DNA from: Clostridia bacterium
GTDB taxonomy: Bacteria > Bacillota > Clostridia > Christensenellales > Pumilibacteraceae
Reading direction: 5' to 3'
Length of the DNA: 64,000 nt
NCBI GenBank assembly: GCA_017500845.1
Contig: JAFVXY010000007.1
Coordinates: 62,001 to 126,000 of the forward strand
Position 1 is the first letter of the stretch; every line of letters starts with the position of its first letter. Shown here piece by piece: positions 9,679-19,743 of the stretch. The notes beneath the pieces were generated by a model. The model was given only the letters and a program-made list of their open reading frames with translations, searched no databases and had not been told where the DNA came from. Both the position numbers and the translations under genes were made by a program.

Positions 9679-10935
9679 ATGATTGATTTGAAACTTATTC
9701 AGCAGCAAGACCCCGAGCTTTATGCCAGCATGGCAAAAGAGCTTGACCGTCAAAGAGGCAACATCGAGCTTATTGCAAGCGAGAACTTTGTTAGCCCTGC
9801 GGTTATGGCGGCAGTTGGCTCGCACCTTACCAACAAGTATGCCGAAGGTTACAGCGGAAAGCGTTACTACGGCGGATGCATGTACGTTGACGAGGTAGAG
9901 ACCCTTGCAATCGAAAGAGCAAAAAAGGCATTCAATTGCGGCTTTGCTAACGTTCAACCGCACAGCGGCGCATCGGCAAACCTTGCTGTGTTCATTGCTT
10001 TGCTCAACATCGGCGACACCGTTTTGAGTATGAATCTTGCTCACGGCGGACACCTTTCGCACGGTAGCCCGGTTAACTTCTCGGGTAAGAACTACAACAT
10101 CATCCCCTACGGCGTAGACGACGAAACCGAAACCATCAACTACGACGAGGTAGAAAGACTTGCTTTAGAGCACCATCCCAAGCTTATTCTTGCAGGTGCA
10201 AGCGCATACTCGCGCAGAATCGACTTCAAGCGCTTTAGAGAAATCGCAGACAAGGTTGGCGCATACCTTATGACCGACATCGCTCATATTGCAGGTCTTG
10301 TTATTGCAGGTGAGCATGAAAGCCCGTTCCCGTATGCACACGTTGCTACTACCACCACTCACAAGACTCTTCGCGGTCCCCGTGGCGGTATGATTATGTG
10401 CAACGATGAGGAAATTGCAAAGAAGATCAACAAGGCAATTTTCCCCGGCGTTCAGGGCGGACCGCTCGAGCATGTTATCGCAGGTAAGGCAGTTGCATTC
10501 GGCGAAGCTCTTACTCCCGAGTTCAAGGCGTACCAGCACCAGGTTATCCTTAACGCTCAGGCATTGGCTAAGACCCTTATGGACAACGGCGTAAGCCTTG
10601 TTTCGGGCGGAACCGACAACCACCTTATGCTTGTTAAGCTTACTGGCTTCGACATTACCGGTAAGGAGCTTGAAACTCTTCTTGACGAGTGCAACATCAC
10701 CGTTAACAAGAACTCTATCCCCAACGATCCCCAAAAGCCGACCGTTACCAGCGGTATCAGAGTTGGTACTCCCAGCGTAACCTCGAGAGGCATGAAGGAA
10801 GAGGATATGGTAGTTATCGGTAACTGCATCGCTAAGGTTATCAAGGAGAAGGAAGCAGCGCTTGACTACGTAAGAGCAGAGGTTAAGAAACTTTGCGTTA
10901 AGTATCCCCTTTACGCTAACGACGTAAACATCTAA
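9679..10935 (+). CDS. glyA: Serine hydroxymethyltransferase
   Basis: 418 residues from the ATG at 9679; an in-frame GTG at 9670 falls inside the ribosome site AGGAG (9666-9670), so it is not used. PLP enzyme converting serine and tetrahydrofolate to glycine and methylene-THF. Pyridoxal lysine lies in [16 protein letters not shown]. The N-terminal [13 protein letters not shown] and [13 protein letters not shown] motifs are intact. A 92-nt gap separates it from hisS. Its C-terminal end is followed by a clear intrinsic terminator at 10961. It supplies the methylene-THF that TrmFO, in the same cluster, uses. Confidence 0.97.
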   Translation: MIDLKLIQQQDPELYASMAKELDRQRGNIELIASENFVSPAVMAAVGSHLTNKYAEGYSGKRYYGGCMYVDEVETLAIERAKKAFNCGFANVQPHSGASANLAVFIALLNIGDTVLSMNLAHGGHLSHGSPVNFSGKNYNIIPYGVDDETETINYDEVERLALEHHPKLILAGASAYSRRIDFKRFREIADKVGAYLMTDIAHIAGLVIAGEHESPFPYAHVATTTTHKTLRGPRGGMIMCNDEEIAKKINKAIFPGVQGGPLEHVIAGKAVAFGEALTPEFKAYQHQVILNAQALAKTLMDNGVSLVSGGTDNHLMLVKLTGFDITGKELETLLDECNITVNKNSIPNDPQKPTVTSGIRVGTPSVTSRGMKEEDMVVIGNCIAKVIKEKEAALDYVRAEVKKLCVKYPLYANDVNI

Positions 10936-10960
10936 GCCTAATTCAATTCAAAGCATAAAG

Positions 10961-10992
10961 CCGACTTTACAATACGTAAGGTCGGTTTTTTT
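10961..10992 (+). terminator. Intrinsic terminator after glyA
   Basis: Ten-pair stem CCGACTTTAC / GTAAGGTCGG (one G-U pair), five-base loop, then eight T. It ends the comM-glyA transcript group. Confidence 0.9.
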
Positions 10993-11062
10993 GTTGCACT
11001 ATGCAACGCATAAAAAAGCCTTGAACGGTTATAATTTGCTATTATTTGCTAAGAGGAAACTT

Positions 11063-14000
11063 ATGCTGTATTTTGGTTTAACCTTGCTGTTTGTGATAGT
11101 GATGATAATTACCTACAAGGTGCTTGCACCCATTGATTCGCCTAATATGAGGCTTACGGGCGTAATGAGCGAAAACGAGCTGATATCCGCGGTGACTGCA
11201 CTTGCCGCCGAAATAAACGCATCTACGCGCTCTACACCGCATTTTTCGGCGCGACTTATAATGAGTGCGATAAACGGTGCATATAGCCGAATTAGCGCAA
11301 AATTAGAGCAAGGGAAATGCCTTGATTTTGAGAATTGGATTTACGACAACTATTACAAGCTTGTCGAGGTTATGTCCGATCAAAAAAGGTTGATGGCGGC
11401 GTATAATAGATTGCCCGGATTTGGCGGTGTGCCGCGTGTTTATGCGCTTGCTTCGCTTATTGTAAAGGGTAGCGGCGGTGCGGTAAGCGAAAACACGGTA
11501 AGACAATGCGTGAGTGCCTTTAACGAGTATTTGCCGCTTAGGTTTGATGAGGTGCAAATGCTGCCTGCCGCCATCAATTTGGCGCTGCTTGAATATGTGG
11601 CGATTTTCTGTTCTCGCTCTAATGTGATAAACCAAAAATTTGCAGCCGCAAAAGAGGATATAAGTAGGGATAAGATAGATTTTTATCAGCTGAAGTACAA
11701 CAGCTACGCTTATGCTTTTGTTAAGTATGCCGACGGAAAGCTTCTTAAGGAATTTGGTAAAATTTGCCAAAGCAACGGCCTTAGTGCATTTACAAGGGCG
11801 GACAATTTTTTATCTGCGTGCGCTAAATATACCGGCGGTGTAAGCAGTGCGATAAGGTCACTTTTTACTCTTTGCTCGTGCTTTACCGATGAGTTTATTT
11901 TGTCACTTTGCCCGCTTGATAAATTCTTGTCCGGCTATAAGGGAATAGTGTACAGAGATTGCACCACGCCCACAAAAATGGTGTACCTAAGGGCAATAAA
12001 TAAGAGGGCAAAAAACGTAAGTGAATTTTTTATTGCGGGCAAAATTGTAAAGGAGTCTTTGTCTGAGAATAAGGACATAGCGCATTATATTCTCCCAAGG
12101 CCGCTAAGCAAGGTGGGCTTTTTTGTGTGCGCGTTTTTAGTGGGAGTGATTACCGCTTTGCTATGCGTTTTGGTGGGCGTTATCGTGCCTGATTTTGGAG
12201 CGGTGGCAAGCATCGCTTTTGTGCCTATTGCCTTTTGCTTGGCGCTTCAGGCTTTGTCAAAAATAAACGCTAAGGTCTTTAGTCGCAGGTATATGCCGCG
12301 ACGCGAAATAGCAGAGGATGTTAGGGCAATGATAGTTTTTCCCGTTATCGTTTTTTCCGAGAGTGAGTTAGACGAAATGGTGGATAATATGCTTACGGCA
12401 AGCTATGCAAACCCCGACAAAATTTTTTCGTACGGACTACTCCTCGACTTGCCATCAAGCGACAAAAGTGATTACTCTAACCTTGATAAGCGCATTATTC
12501 AAAGGGCAAAACAGCGTGTTTCGGCACTTGGACCAAGATTTAATCTGTTTGTGCGAAAACGCTCATTTTGTGATAGTAGCGGCAAGTTTCAAGGTTGGGA
12601 AAAGAAAAGAGGTGCTATTTTAGAGCTAAACAACCTTATTATGTCAGACATAAATAGCAATTTTGACCTTGTTTTGGGAAATTCCTACAAGGTGAGGTAT
12701 GTGGTAACTCTCGACAGCGACACCATGCTTAACTGTGCCTACGAGCTGGTGCAAATTATGGAGCATCCGTACAACATGACTAAGGCTGTTGTGGGTCTTA
12801 ACGTAAAGTCACAGCCGTCCTCGCTGGGCTCACCCTTTGCAAAATTGATGTCGGACGGCGTGGGACTTAACAGCTACGACAACTACATTGCAGACGCCAA
12901 TTATGACATTTTCGATAGCGGTAATTATACGGGTAAGGGCATATACCGAGTAAAGGAATTTACCTCTAAGGTAGGCACTGTTTTTATGGACAACAGAGTG
13001 CTTTCGCATGATTTTGTAGAGGGGGCAATAGCGGGCTGTGGCAACAGTGCCTTGGGTGCGCTTGACAATTTTCCGCTCACCTATTCGTCATATCTTGGGC
13101 GCAATATAAGGTGGCTTCGCGGTGATTGGCAGCTGCTTCCGTTTTTGTTTCCGCGTATTAAAGACGCTAAGGGAAGGCGTATAAGGAATCCGATTTCGGG
13201 TGTTGCAAAGCTTCATATTCTAACTAACATTTTGCTTGGGCTGGTGCCTATTGCAAGCATAATTTTTTTGACGTTTTCGCACTTTTCGGCTGTGCCTCTT
13301 TTGTGGGTGGCGGCGGCTTTTGTGCTCAATTTGCTTGCTCTGATTTCCTCTCTCAGATGGCTGATTTTATCGCCTAAATCTACTCTTAAGGAATGGCTTA
13401 GACAGCTGCTTTTAATATCGACCTTGCCTACGGTAGCGTTCTGCTATGCAAAGGCAATTTTGGTTACGCTGCTTCGTCTTATAACAAAAAAGAACTTGCT
13501 TGACTGGAAGGTGTTTGCCCACAGCGGCGGAAAGGTTTCGTTTGCACCAAACGTGGTTGTAACCGTGCTTTTTGCAGTATCTGTTGTATTGGATTTCAGC
13601 TGGGTGTTCGTGGTGCTAACCGCCGTTTTCGCCTTTGGAATTTTATACGCTGCGCTTTTAAGCAAGCCGCACGAGGATAGGGATAACGTATCCGTTCAAG
13701 CAAAAGAACAGCTAAACAATATTGCTCGTGATACTTGGAGGTTCTTTGAAAAACAGCTTAAGGAAAAGAACAACTATTTGCCGTTTGACAATTATCAAGA
13801 AGAGGGCGGCGTTGGTTATGCGCCGCGCACCTCTCCTACGGACGTTTCGTTTATGATCATGGGGCTTGTGTGTGCACGCACAATGAAGCTTATAGACGGC
13901 AACGAATTTGATTTTTATGCGGAAAAGGTAGTTAATTCAATCGAGCGCGCGGACAAGTGGAGGGGCAATCTCTATAACTGGCTGGATGTTTATTCTCTCA

Positions 14001-17000
14001 AACGACTAAACGGCTACGTTTCGGCAGTAGACAGTGGCAATTTGCTTGCCGCACTTATTCTTTTACGAAATAGCACCAAGGGACAGCTGTGCGAGCGCAT
14101 AAAAAAGCTTATTCAAAATACCGATTTGGGAGCATTTTTTGATGGCCGCAGAGGTTTGCTTTTCATTGGCTACGACGATAATACAAAGAGCTTTGACGGC
14201 AATTATTACGATTTGCTCGGAAGTGAGAGCATGCTGACTTACCTTGTTGGTATCGGCACGGGCAAGCTTAAGGCCTCGTGCTTTGCAAATCTGTCTGCAC
14301 GCCACGTTCGCTATAAGGGCGTTTCGCTGTACTCGTGGACGGGTGGTGCGTTTGAGTATATGATGAGCAGCTTGTACTTTAAGTATCACAAGGGAAGTCT
14401 GCTGCAAAGCTCGGCAAAAGCGGTGCTTAGGGCAAACGAGGCGTATGCCGCAAAAAATAATTTGCCCTTTTGGGGTACGTCAGAATCGCAGTATGCCCAA
14501 ACTGACGACCTTGGAAATTATCAGTATAAGGCGTTTGGTGTTCCTAACATTTCGTTAAGTAACGAAAAACGCAAGGCTGTGCTTTCGCCTTATGCGTCGT
14601 TGCTTTTCTTACCGTATTTTCCTGACGAAACTGCAAAAAATTTGTCAAAAATAGTAGAAAACGGGCTTTTGGGCGAGTTTGGCTTGTACGAAGCGTACGA
14701 CGGCGAGATAATCAAAACGTACATGGCGCACCATCAGGGTATGATTCTTGCGGCTATTTGCAACTATTTCTGCGACGATGCCTTGATAAAGAATTTTTCC
14801 TCGCCCGATATGCGTGCGGCACAGCTTCTTATCACGGGCACGGATATACCTAAGGCAGAGAAAAAGGTGGATTATCCCGTTTTGCCGCAAGTACCTGCAA
14901 CGGAAGAGGCAAAGGAGCTTTCGCCGCCGCAAATCAATCTTATGACGGGTGGCAGATATTCGGTGCTGGTTGACGAAAGCGGCAACGGATTTTCGTACTT
15001 TGACGGCAAGTATATTTCGAGATATTACAATCATAGCGGTGGACTCAAGGTGTATCTAAGCTATGGTGGAGAAAGAATAGATATTCAAAAGGACAAAGCG
15101 TTTTTTGGCGAGGGACAAAGCGAATTTATATACTGTGACGACAATTGTGAGGTTGTTCAGTCAGCCTGCGTTTTGGTGGGCGTTTGCGGCGAAGCAAGGC
15201 GAATAAAACTAAAAAATATCAGCAAAAACAGGCTGGAAGTAAGGCTTAGCTCCTATATGGAAATCGCGCTTGCGCCGCTATACGAGGACCTTGCTCACAA
15301 AACATTTTCGGGAATGTTTGTTAGCACCGCTTTTGACCCGGATTTGGGCGCTGTAACGGCCAAAAGGGGGGATCTGACGCTTGCTCATTATTTTGACGTC
15401 GACTTAAGAAATTGGGTGAGCTATCAAACGAACCGCGCAAATTTCTTTAATCGCGCTAAGGGTGACGATTTTGGCAGAGTTCTCGACCCGATTGTAAGCG
15501 GAGCTGTGGAGCTTAGCTTGGCTCCCGGCGAGGTCGTGACGTTGCAAATATACAATTTAGTGGGCACCGATTACGGCAAGCTGAAAAAACAAATAGAGCT
15601 TACACGGCGTGTGGGGTATTTTGACAAGGCGCTTTCTGCCTGTGCTACAGTGGCAAGGGGGCACGGCATAAATAAGGCGATGAATAGGGTTGCCTCTAAG
15701 CTCATTTACGATGCTTCGCCTAATTTTTTTGACGGCGAATTGCCTCTAGTTTATATACAGTCAAACGTGATAAGCGAGCGCATAAAGGGCAAACTGAAAA
15801 TGCTTGGTGCGCTTGGACTTTGGGGCGTAAGAGTGCGAATCGTATTCGCTTATTACGGTGACGAATTCACCAAAGAAAAGCTTGCGGCCGGTCTTGATGG
15901 ATTAGTGGGCAAAAACTGCATTTTATCCTTTGTAAACAGACAATCCGATCCGGGCGAGGCCGAAAAAGCAAGGCGCTCGGCAACCGATATTGACGAGATA
16001 ACACAGAGTCGATTGCCCCAAGCTAAGCGAGTAAGGGCGGTGCCTTTTGCCAGGGCAAGAATGCCAAAGCCCGAGTATGTATATAAGCTTGGTAAGGGTG
16101 GCTTTTTGGCGGACGGAAGCTATGCGATAGAGCTTAGCAAAAGCGACCTAACGCCTAGGCCGTGGAGCAACATTATCGCAAACAAAAAATTCGGCACCAT
16201 TATTACAGAAAGCGGCGGCGGTTATACCTACTACCAAAATTCCAGGGAGAATAAGCTTACCGAGTGGAGCAACGACCCCGTTGCAGACGAGTGCTCGGAG
16301 GGCATAATTATGATAGAAGACGGAGTGGTGTGGAGTTGTGCGTTTCAGCCCACAAGGGTAGAAGCCGATTACGTAGCTATTCACGGATTTGGATATACCG
16401 AGTTCAGGTGCAACTACAACGGCTTTTATTCAAGGCTTCGCGAGTATATTAGGGACAACACAAAATATTACGAGCTTACGCTGACCTCCGAGGTCAAGGC
16501 GGATAGGAATGTGGATATACTTTTCTACGTTTCGCCCATCGTAGGCGACTTTGCATTTAAAACGGAACACAATTTGGCATGTAGCTTTGACGGCGCGCTT
16601 AATGTAAAAAATTTGTACAATGGGAACAGTTTTGTTATTGGTTGTAACAATGAAATCACTGATTATGTCTGTCATAAACAGTCGTTTATGGATAAATTTG
16701 GCAGTTTTCACGATTTTGACGGCAAGCTTGGTCACGAGGTAAAGCCTTGTATAAAAACAAAAATGTTTGTCCCTGCGCTGTGTAGCAGTAAGATTGTCTT
16801 TTATCTAAGTGCAGATGGCAAGGTAAATCTAACCGATAGCGAGCTTATGATTAGAGAAGCAAAAAAGTATTACTCTTCGCTTTCGAGTGTGTCCGTTTCT
16901 ACGGGAAATCCCGCCATAGATTATATAGCAAAGTGGCTTCCGTACCAAACTTTATGTAGTAGATTTTGGGGACGAACGGGCTTTTATCAGGCGGGCGGAG

Positions 17001-18322
17001 CAATAGGATTTAGAGATCAGCTTCAGGACTGTTTGGCAATTTTGTATATCAATCCCGCCCTCGTTCGCAGTCACATTTTGGAGTGTGCGGCACATCAATT
17101 CGAGGCCGGGGACGTTCAGCATTGGTGGCACCCGCCGCAAACTGGAGTGCGTACCAAAATTTCGGACGACAAGCTTTTCTTGCCGTTTATCGCCGCCGAA
17201 TATATTGCCTTTACGGGCGACGAAAATATTTTGCACGAGCGCATTCCGTACCTTGAGGACGTAAAAATCAGGGGCAAGGATTATTACGGCTCGCCTGCAT
17301 TTACGGCAAAAACGGGAACTCTTTTGGAACACTGTCTAAAGGCAATTAAGGCGTCGGCTCGGCTTGGCAAAAACGGCTTGGTGCTTATGGGCGGCGGCGA
17401 CTGGAACGACGCTATGGATAAGGTAGGTATTGGCGGTAAGGGCACCACCGTTTGGGGCAGTATGTTCTTGTATCTTGTGATAAGCAAATTTATGCCGCAC
17501 ATAAAAAACAAGAAGCCTTATTTTGCGCTTAAAGATAAGCTGAAGGAAGCCATCGATAAGGCGTGGGACGGCGAGTGGTATACTCGTGCCTACTGCGATG
17601 ACGGAACGGTGCTTGGCGGTAAGGACAGCAAGGAGTGCCAAATAGATCTTATTACGCAGTCATTTGCGGCGATAAGCGGTTGCGCTAAGGGCGGCAAAGC
17701 AAAGCTTGCCTTGCTGTCTGCGGCAAGCAAGCTTGTCGATGCCGAGCACGGAATAATCAAGCTGCTAACGCCGCCGCTAAAGGAAATCAAGGCAGGCTAT
17801 ATTTGCGACTATCCCCCGGGAGTGCGAGAAAACGGCGGGCAGTACACTCACGGTGCGGTGTGGTATGTTATGAGCCTTTTTGAAATCGGAGAGTGGGAAT
17901 ACGCATACACGTTGCTTAATATGCTTAGTCCCGTAAATCATGCTAGGACAAAAGAGGATGTAAGCATTTACGAGGTAGAGCCTTACGTAATCAGTGCAGA
18001 CGTCTATTCTCAGCCTGCGGGCAAGGGCGGCTGGAGCTGGTATACGGGTGCCGCTTCGTGGTATTATTATGCAATAACAAGATATCTTTTTGGCATAAGC
18101 TTTTGCGGCGACGTCATCACCGTAAGTCCCAAAATGCCCTCTTCGCTAAGCGAGGCAAAATTCACAGTAAGGCGTGGTAAAAATACTTTTAACTTCCGTA
18201 TTGACAATAGCGGAGAGGGACAGTGGCAGCTTTGTGTGGGTGACAGAGGATATAACACAAACAGCATAAAGCTTACGGACAGCCTTAGTGATAAAGAAAT
18301 AATCGTTCGCAAGTTCAAGTAA
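11063..18322 (+). CDS. Giant cyclic beta-1,2-glucan synthase-like protein (GT84 + glucoamylase-like + GH94)
   Basis: 2419 residues from ATG 11063, chosen because AAGAGG (11051-11056) precedes it; the frame is open further up but crosses the glyA terminator. Domain order matches NdvB/Cgs cyclic glucan synthases. Membrane segments near residues 15-30, 375-430 and 725-870 surround a GT84 glycosyltransferase domain with D551-x-D553 in T-L-D-S-D-T and R-N-I-R-W-L-R-G-D-W-Q-L-L. Next is a glucoamylase-like region (about 880-1290, with M-A-H-H-Q-G-M near 1227). The C-terminal third is a GH94 phosphorylase-type region with HWWHPPQTGVRTK and G-G-G-D2113-W-N-D, where D2113 is the expected catalytic acid. 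GT84-GH94 proteins polymerise and cyclise beta-1,2-glucan at the membrane; the exact product here is inferred. TATAAT at 11030 could be a -10 box, but no good -35 lies upstream. Confidence 0.85.
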   Translation: MLYFGLTLLFVIVMIITYKVLAPIDSPNMRLTGVMSENELISAVTALAAEINASTRSTPHFSARLIMSAINGAYSRISAKLEQGKCLDFENWIYDNYYKLVEVMSDQKRLMAAYNRLPGFGGVPRVYALASLIVKGSGGAVSENTVRQCVSAFNEYLPLRFDEVQMLPAAINLALLEYVAIFCSRSNVINQKFAAAKEDISRDKIDFYQLKYNSYAYAFVKYADGKLLKEFGKICQSNGLSAFTRADNFLSACAKYTGGVSSAIRSLFTLCSCFTDEFILSLCPLDKFLSGYKGIVYRDCTTPTKMVYLRAINKRAKNVSEFFIAGKIVKESLSENKDIAHYILPRPLSKVGFFVCAFLVGVITALLCVLVGVIVPDFGAVASIAFVPIAFCLALQALSKINAKVFSRRYMPRREIAEDVRAMIVFPVIVFSESELDEMVDNMLTASYANPDKIFSYGLLLDLPSSDKSDYSNLDKRIIQRAKQRVSALGPRFNLFVRKRSFCDSSGKFQGWEKKRGAILELNNLIMSDINSNFDLVLGNSYKVRYVVTLDSDTMLNCAYELVQIMEHPYNMTKAVVGLNVKSQPSSLGSPFAKLMSDGVGLNSYDNYIADANYDIFDSGNYTGKGIYRVKEFTSKVGTVFMDNRVLSHDFVEGAIAGCGNSALGALDNFPLTYSSYLGRNIRWLRGDWQLLPFLFPRIKDAKGRRIRNPISGVAKLHILTNILLGLVPIASIIFLTFSHFSAVPLLWVAAAFVLNLLALISSLRWLILSPKSTLKEWLRQLLLISTLPTVAFCYAKAILVTLLRLITKKNLLDWKVFAHSGGKVSFAPNVVVTVLFAVSVVLDFSWVFVVLTAVFAFGILYAALLSKPHEDRDNVSVQAKEQLNNIARDTWRFFEKQLKEKNNYLPFDNYQEEGGVGYAPRTSPTDVSFMIMGLVCARTMKLIDGNEFDFYAEKVVNSIERADKWRGNLYNWLDVYSLKRLNGYVSAVDSGNLLAALILLRNSTKGQLCERIKKLIQNTDLGAFFDGRRGLLFIGYDDNTKSFDGNYYDLLGSESMLTYLVGIGTGKLKASCFANLSARHVRYKGVSLYSWTGGAFEYMMSSLYFKYHKGSLLQSSAKAVLRANEAYAAKNNLPFWGTSESQYAQTDDLGNYQYKAFGVPNISLSNEKRKAVLSPYASLLFLPYFPDETAKNLSKIVENGLLGEFGLYEAYDGEIIKTYMAHHQGMILAAICNYFCDDALIKNFSSPDMRAAQLLITGTDIPKAEKKVDYPVLPQVPATEEAKELSPPQINLMTGGRYSVLVDESGNGFSYFDGKYISRYYNHSGGLKVYLSYGGERIDIQKDKAFFGEGQSEFIYCDDNCEVVQSACVLVGVCGEARRIKLKNISKNRLEVRLSSYMEIALAPLYEDLAHKTFSGMFVSTAFDPDLGAVTAKRGDLTLAHYFDVDLRNWVSYQTNRANFFNRAKGDDFGRVLDPIVSGAVELSLAPGEVVTLQIYNLVGTDYGKLKKQIELTRRVGYFDKALSACATVARGHGINKAMNRVASKLIYDASPNFFDGELPLVYIQSNVISERIKGKLKMLGALGLWGVRVRIVFAYYGDEFTKEKLAAGLDGLVGKNCILSFVNRQSDPGEAEKARRSATDIDEITQSRLPQAKRVRAVPFARARMPKPEYVYKLGKGGFLADGSYAIELSKSDLTPRPWSNIIANKKFGTIITESGGGYTYYQNSRENKLTEWSNDPVADECSEGIIMIEDGVVWSCAFQPTRVEADYVAIHGFGYTEFRCNYNGFYSRLREYIRDNTKYYELTLTSEVKADRNVDILFYVSPIVGDFAFKTEHNLACSFDGALNVKNLYNGNSFVIGCNNEITDYVCHKQSFMDKFGSFHDFDGKLGHEVKPCIKTKMFVPALCSSKIVFYLSADGKVNLTDSELMIREAKKYYSSLSSVSVSTGNPAIDYIAKWLPYQTLCSRFWGRTGFYQAGGAIGFRDQLQDCLAILYINPALVRSHILECAAHQFEAGDVQHWWHPPQTGVRTKISDDKLFLPFIAAEYIAFTGDENILHERIPYLEDVKIRGKDYYGSPAFTAKTGTLLEHCLKAIKASARLGKNGLVLMGGGDWNDAMDKVGIGGKGTTVWGSMFLYLVISKFMPHIKNKKPYFALKDKLKEAIDKAWDGEWYTRAYCDDGTVLGGKDSKECQIDLITQSFAAISGCAKGGKAKLALLSAASKLVDAEHGIIKLLTPPLKEIKAGYICDYPPGVRENGGQYTHGAVWYVMSLFEIGEWEYAYTLLNMLSPVNHARTKEDVSIYEVEPYVISADVYSQPAGKGGWSWYTGAASWYYYAITRYLFGISFCGDVITVSPKMPSSLSEAKFTVRRGKNTFNFRIDNSGEGQWQLCVGDRGYNTNSIKLTDSLSDKEIIVRKFK

Positions 18323-18357
18323 GCATAAGGAAGAAAAATCAAACATATATTTAAGCA

Positions 18358-19086
18358 ATGAAAAGGATAATTTACGATTACGAAAAGCCGCACATAGTAG
18401 GGCGTGCCAGAGGCTCGTTGCGAGGGGCAAGGACTATTGTTTTTATATTGGCAATAAGTCTTGCGGTGACGCTTATTTACGTATTGCTTTTTAAGGACAA
18501 GAGCATAAAAAGCGAGGCGCAGGTTTTTTACGCAGTCATTTCAGGACAGTACGATAACGAGATAGAGGCAGCTTCTGCCGCTGACCAAATAAGGCAAAAG
18601 GGCGGCGGCGGTTATATAGAAAGCGGCGAGGTCGTGGTTGCCGTTTATCCGTCCGATACAGAGGCTCAAGCCGTTGCGGACAGATACGGCTATAAGGTGG
18701 TATCGACAGGCGAGTACAAGCCTAAGCTTAGATACGACGACAAGGAGGTCGGCAATAAGGTTCAAAGGCTGCTTTTGCTGCCTGAAGAAATTTTCGAAAG
18801 TATTTATTCTGCGACCGTTGCCTTGGATAGCAATCAGCTTTCCGAGGCGGCGGCGCTTTACGTTTTGCAAGGCACGATAAAAAAGTTAAATTCCGCAGTA
18901 ATCGAGATAGAGGAGCTGAAAGAAAAATATTCTTCGGACAAGCTGCTTGACGAGTTGCTTGTTGCTTACTCCGATTTGGCGTCTTCGCTTAGTGAGCAAT
19001 CGTCGTATTCATTTTCGTCGAGGCTCAAATACTGCGGCGCAAAAGTGGTTTTTACTTACAAAAAATTACTTATTTTAGCAACTTAA
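18358..19086 (+). CDS. Single-pass membrane protein with SPOR-like domain
   Basis: 242 residues. One transmembrane helix near residues 25-45 (TIVFILAISLAVTLIYVLLF), short basic cytoplasmic N-terminus, then an extracellular region. Residues about 56-105 look like a SPOR peptidoglycan-binding repeat: F-Y-A-V-I-S-G-Q-Y, alternating A-A-S-A-A-D-Q-I-R-Q-K-G, G-G-Y-I-E-S-G, V-A-V-Y-P-S-D-T-E-A-Q-A-V-A-D. The rest is helical. It follows the glucan synthase by 35 nt. No ribosome site is close to the ATG, but TATATT at 18346-18351 ends 7 nt before it, so a leaderless start is possible. A sporulation or cell-envelope role is an inference from the SPOR resemblance. Confidence 0.7.
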   Translation: MKRIIYDYEKPHIVGRARGSLRGARTIVFILAISLAVTLIYVLLFKDKSIKSEAQVFYAVISGQYDNEIEAASAADQIRQKGGGGYIESGEVVVAVYPSDTEAQAVADRYGYKVVSTGEYKPKLRYDDKEVGNKVQRLLLLPEEIFESIYSATVALDSNQLSEAAALYVLQGTIKKLNSAVIEIEELKEKYSSDKLLDELLVAYSDLASSLSEQSSYSFSSRLKYCGAKVVFTYKKLLILAT

Positions 19087-19118
19087 TTTATTTTTTTTGA
19101 TTTTTATGCGTTAAGTAT

Positions 19119-19147
19119 TTGCAATTTGTTTTTTCGTATGTTATAAT
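19119..19147 (+). promoter_or_regulatory. Promoter of the hydrogenase operon
   Basis: TTGCAA (19119-19124), 17-nt spacer, TATAAT (19142-19147). Expected start near 19154, giving a leader of about 67 nt before the first gene. The -35 and the first half of the spacer closely resemble the rnpB promoter at 35069. Confidence 0.85.
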
Positions 19148-19220
19148 CTTATAAGATTTTATGGCGTTATACGCGTAAAACTTTTTAATGCAAAAAATTT
19201 TTTTGTAAAAGGAGAAGGAA

Positions 19221-19703
19221 ATGAGTAACCAATTTAAAGACACGCCTGAACAAAAAAAGCAGCTTGATGAGGTTTTTGAGGGTCTCAAAAACGTACCGGG
19301 CTCTTTGATGAAGGCAATGCAGAAGGCTCAGGACATCTATGGATATCTCCCCATCGAAATCATGCAGCGCATCGCAGAAGCTTGCAAGGTTCCCGTTGAG
19401 GAAGTTTACGGAATTGCTACGTTCTACGCGCAGTTCAACCTTGAGCCCATGGGTAAGTACAAGATCGGTATTTGCTTGGGAACAGCTTGCTACGTAAAAG
19501 GATCGGGAGTTCTTCTCGACAGAGTTAAGGAGCGTTTACATATCGAGCCGGGTCGCACCACGGAGGATATGATGTTTACACTCGAGGCTACCCGTTGCAT
19601 CGGTTGCTGCGGCTTGGCGCCTGTATTGACTGTAAACGGTGACGTATACGGTAACCTTGTTCCCGAAGACCTTGACAGAATTTTCGCTCAATACAACGCG
19701 TAA
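19221..19703 (+). CDS. hndA: [FeFe]-hydrogenase complex NuoE-like [2Fe-2S] subunit (HndA/HydC type)
   Basis: 160 residues. Thioredoxin-like ferredoxin subunit that passes electrons between the NAD-site subunit and the rest of the complex. N-terminal helical part has the NuoE signature L-M-K-A-M-Q-K-A-Q-D-I-Y-G-Y-L-P. The four cluster cysteines are visible as C-L-G-T-A-C and C-I-G-C-C-G-L-A-P (first and fourth positions of the latter region together with the first pair). AAAGGAGAAGGAA just upstream is a strong ribosome site. First gene of a four-gene operon; 40 nt to the next. Confidence 0.92.
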   Translation: MSNQFKDTPEQKKQLDEVFEGLKNVPGSLMKAMQKAQDIYGYLPIEIMQRIAEACKVPVEEVYGIATFYAQFNLEPMGKYKIGICLGTACYVKGSGVLLDRVKERLHIEPGRTTEDMMFTLEATRCIGCCGLAPVLTVNGDVYGNLVPEDLDRIFAQYNA

Positions 19704-19743
19704 TTCGTCCGAGGCTATCTAAATAATTGGAGGAGAAAGCTTT

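Noticed and set aside
10991..11062. TTG start extending the glucan synthase by 24 residues
   Set aside because: It would start within the glyA terminator's T run and lacks a ribosome site; ATG 11063 has AAGAGG.
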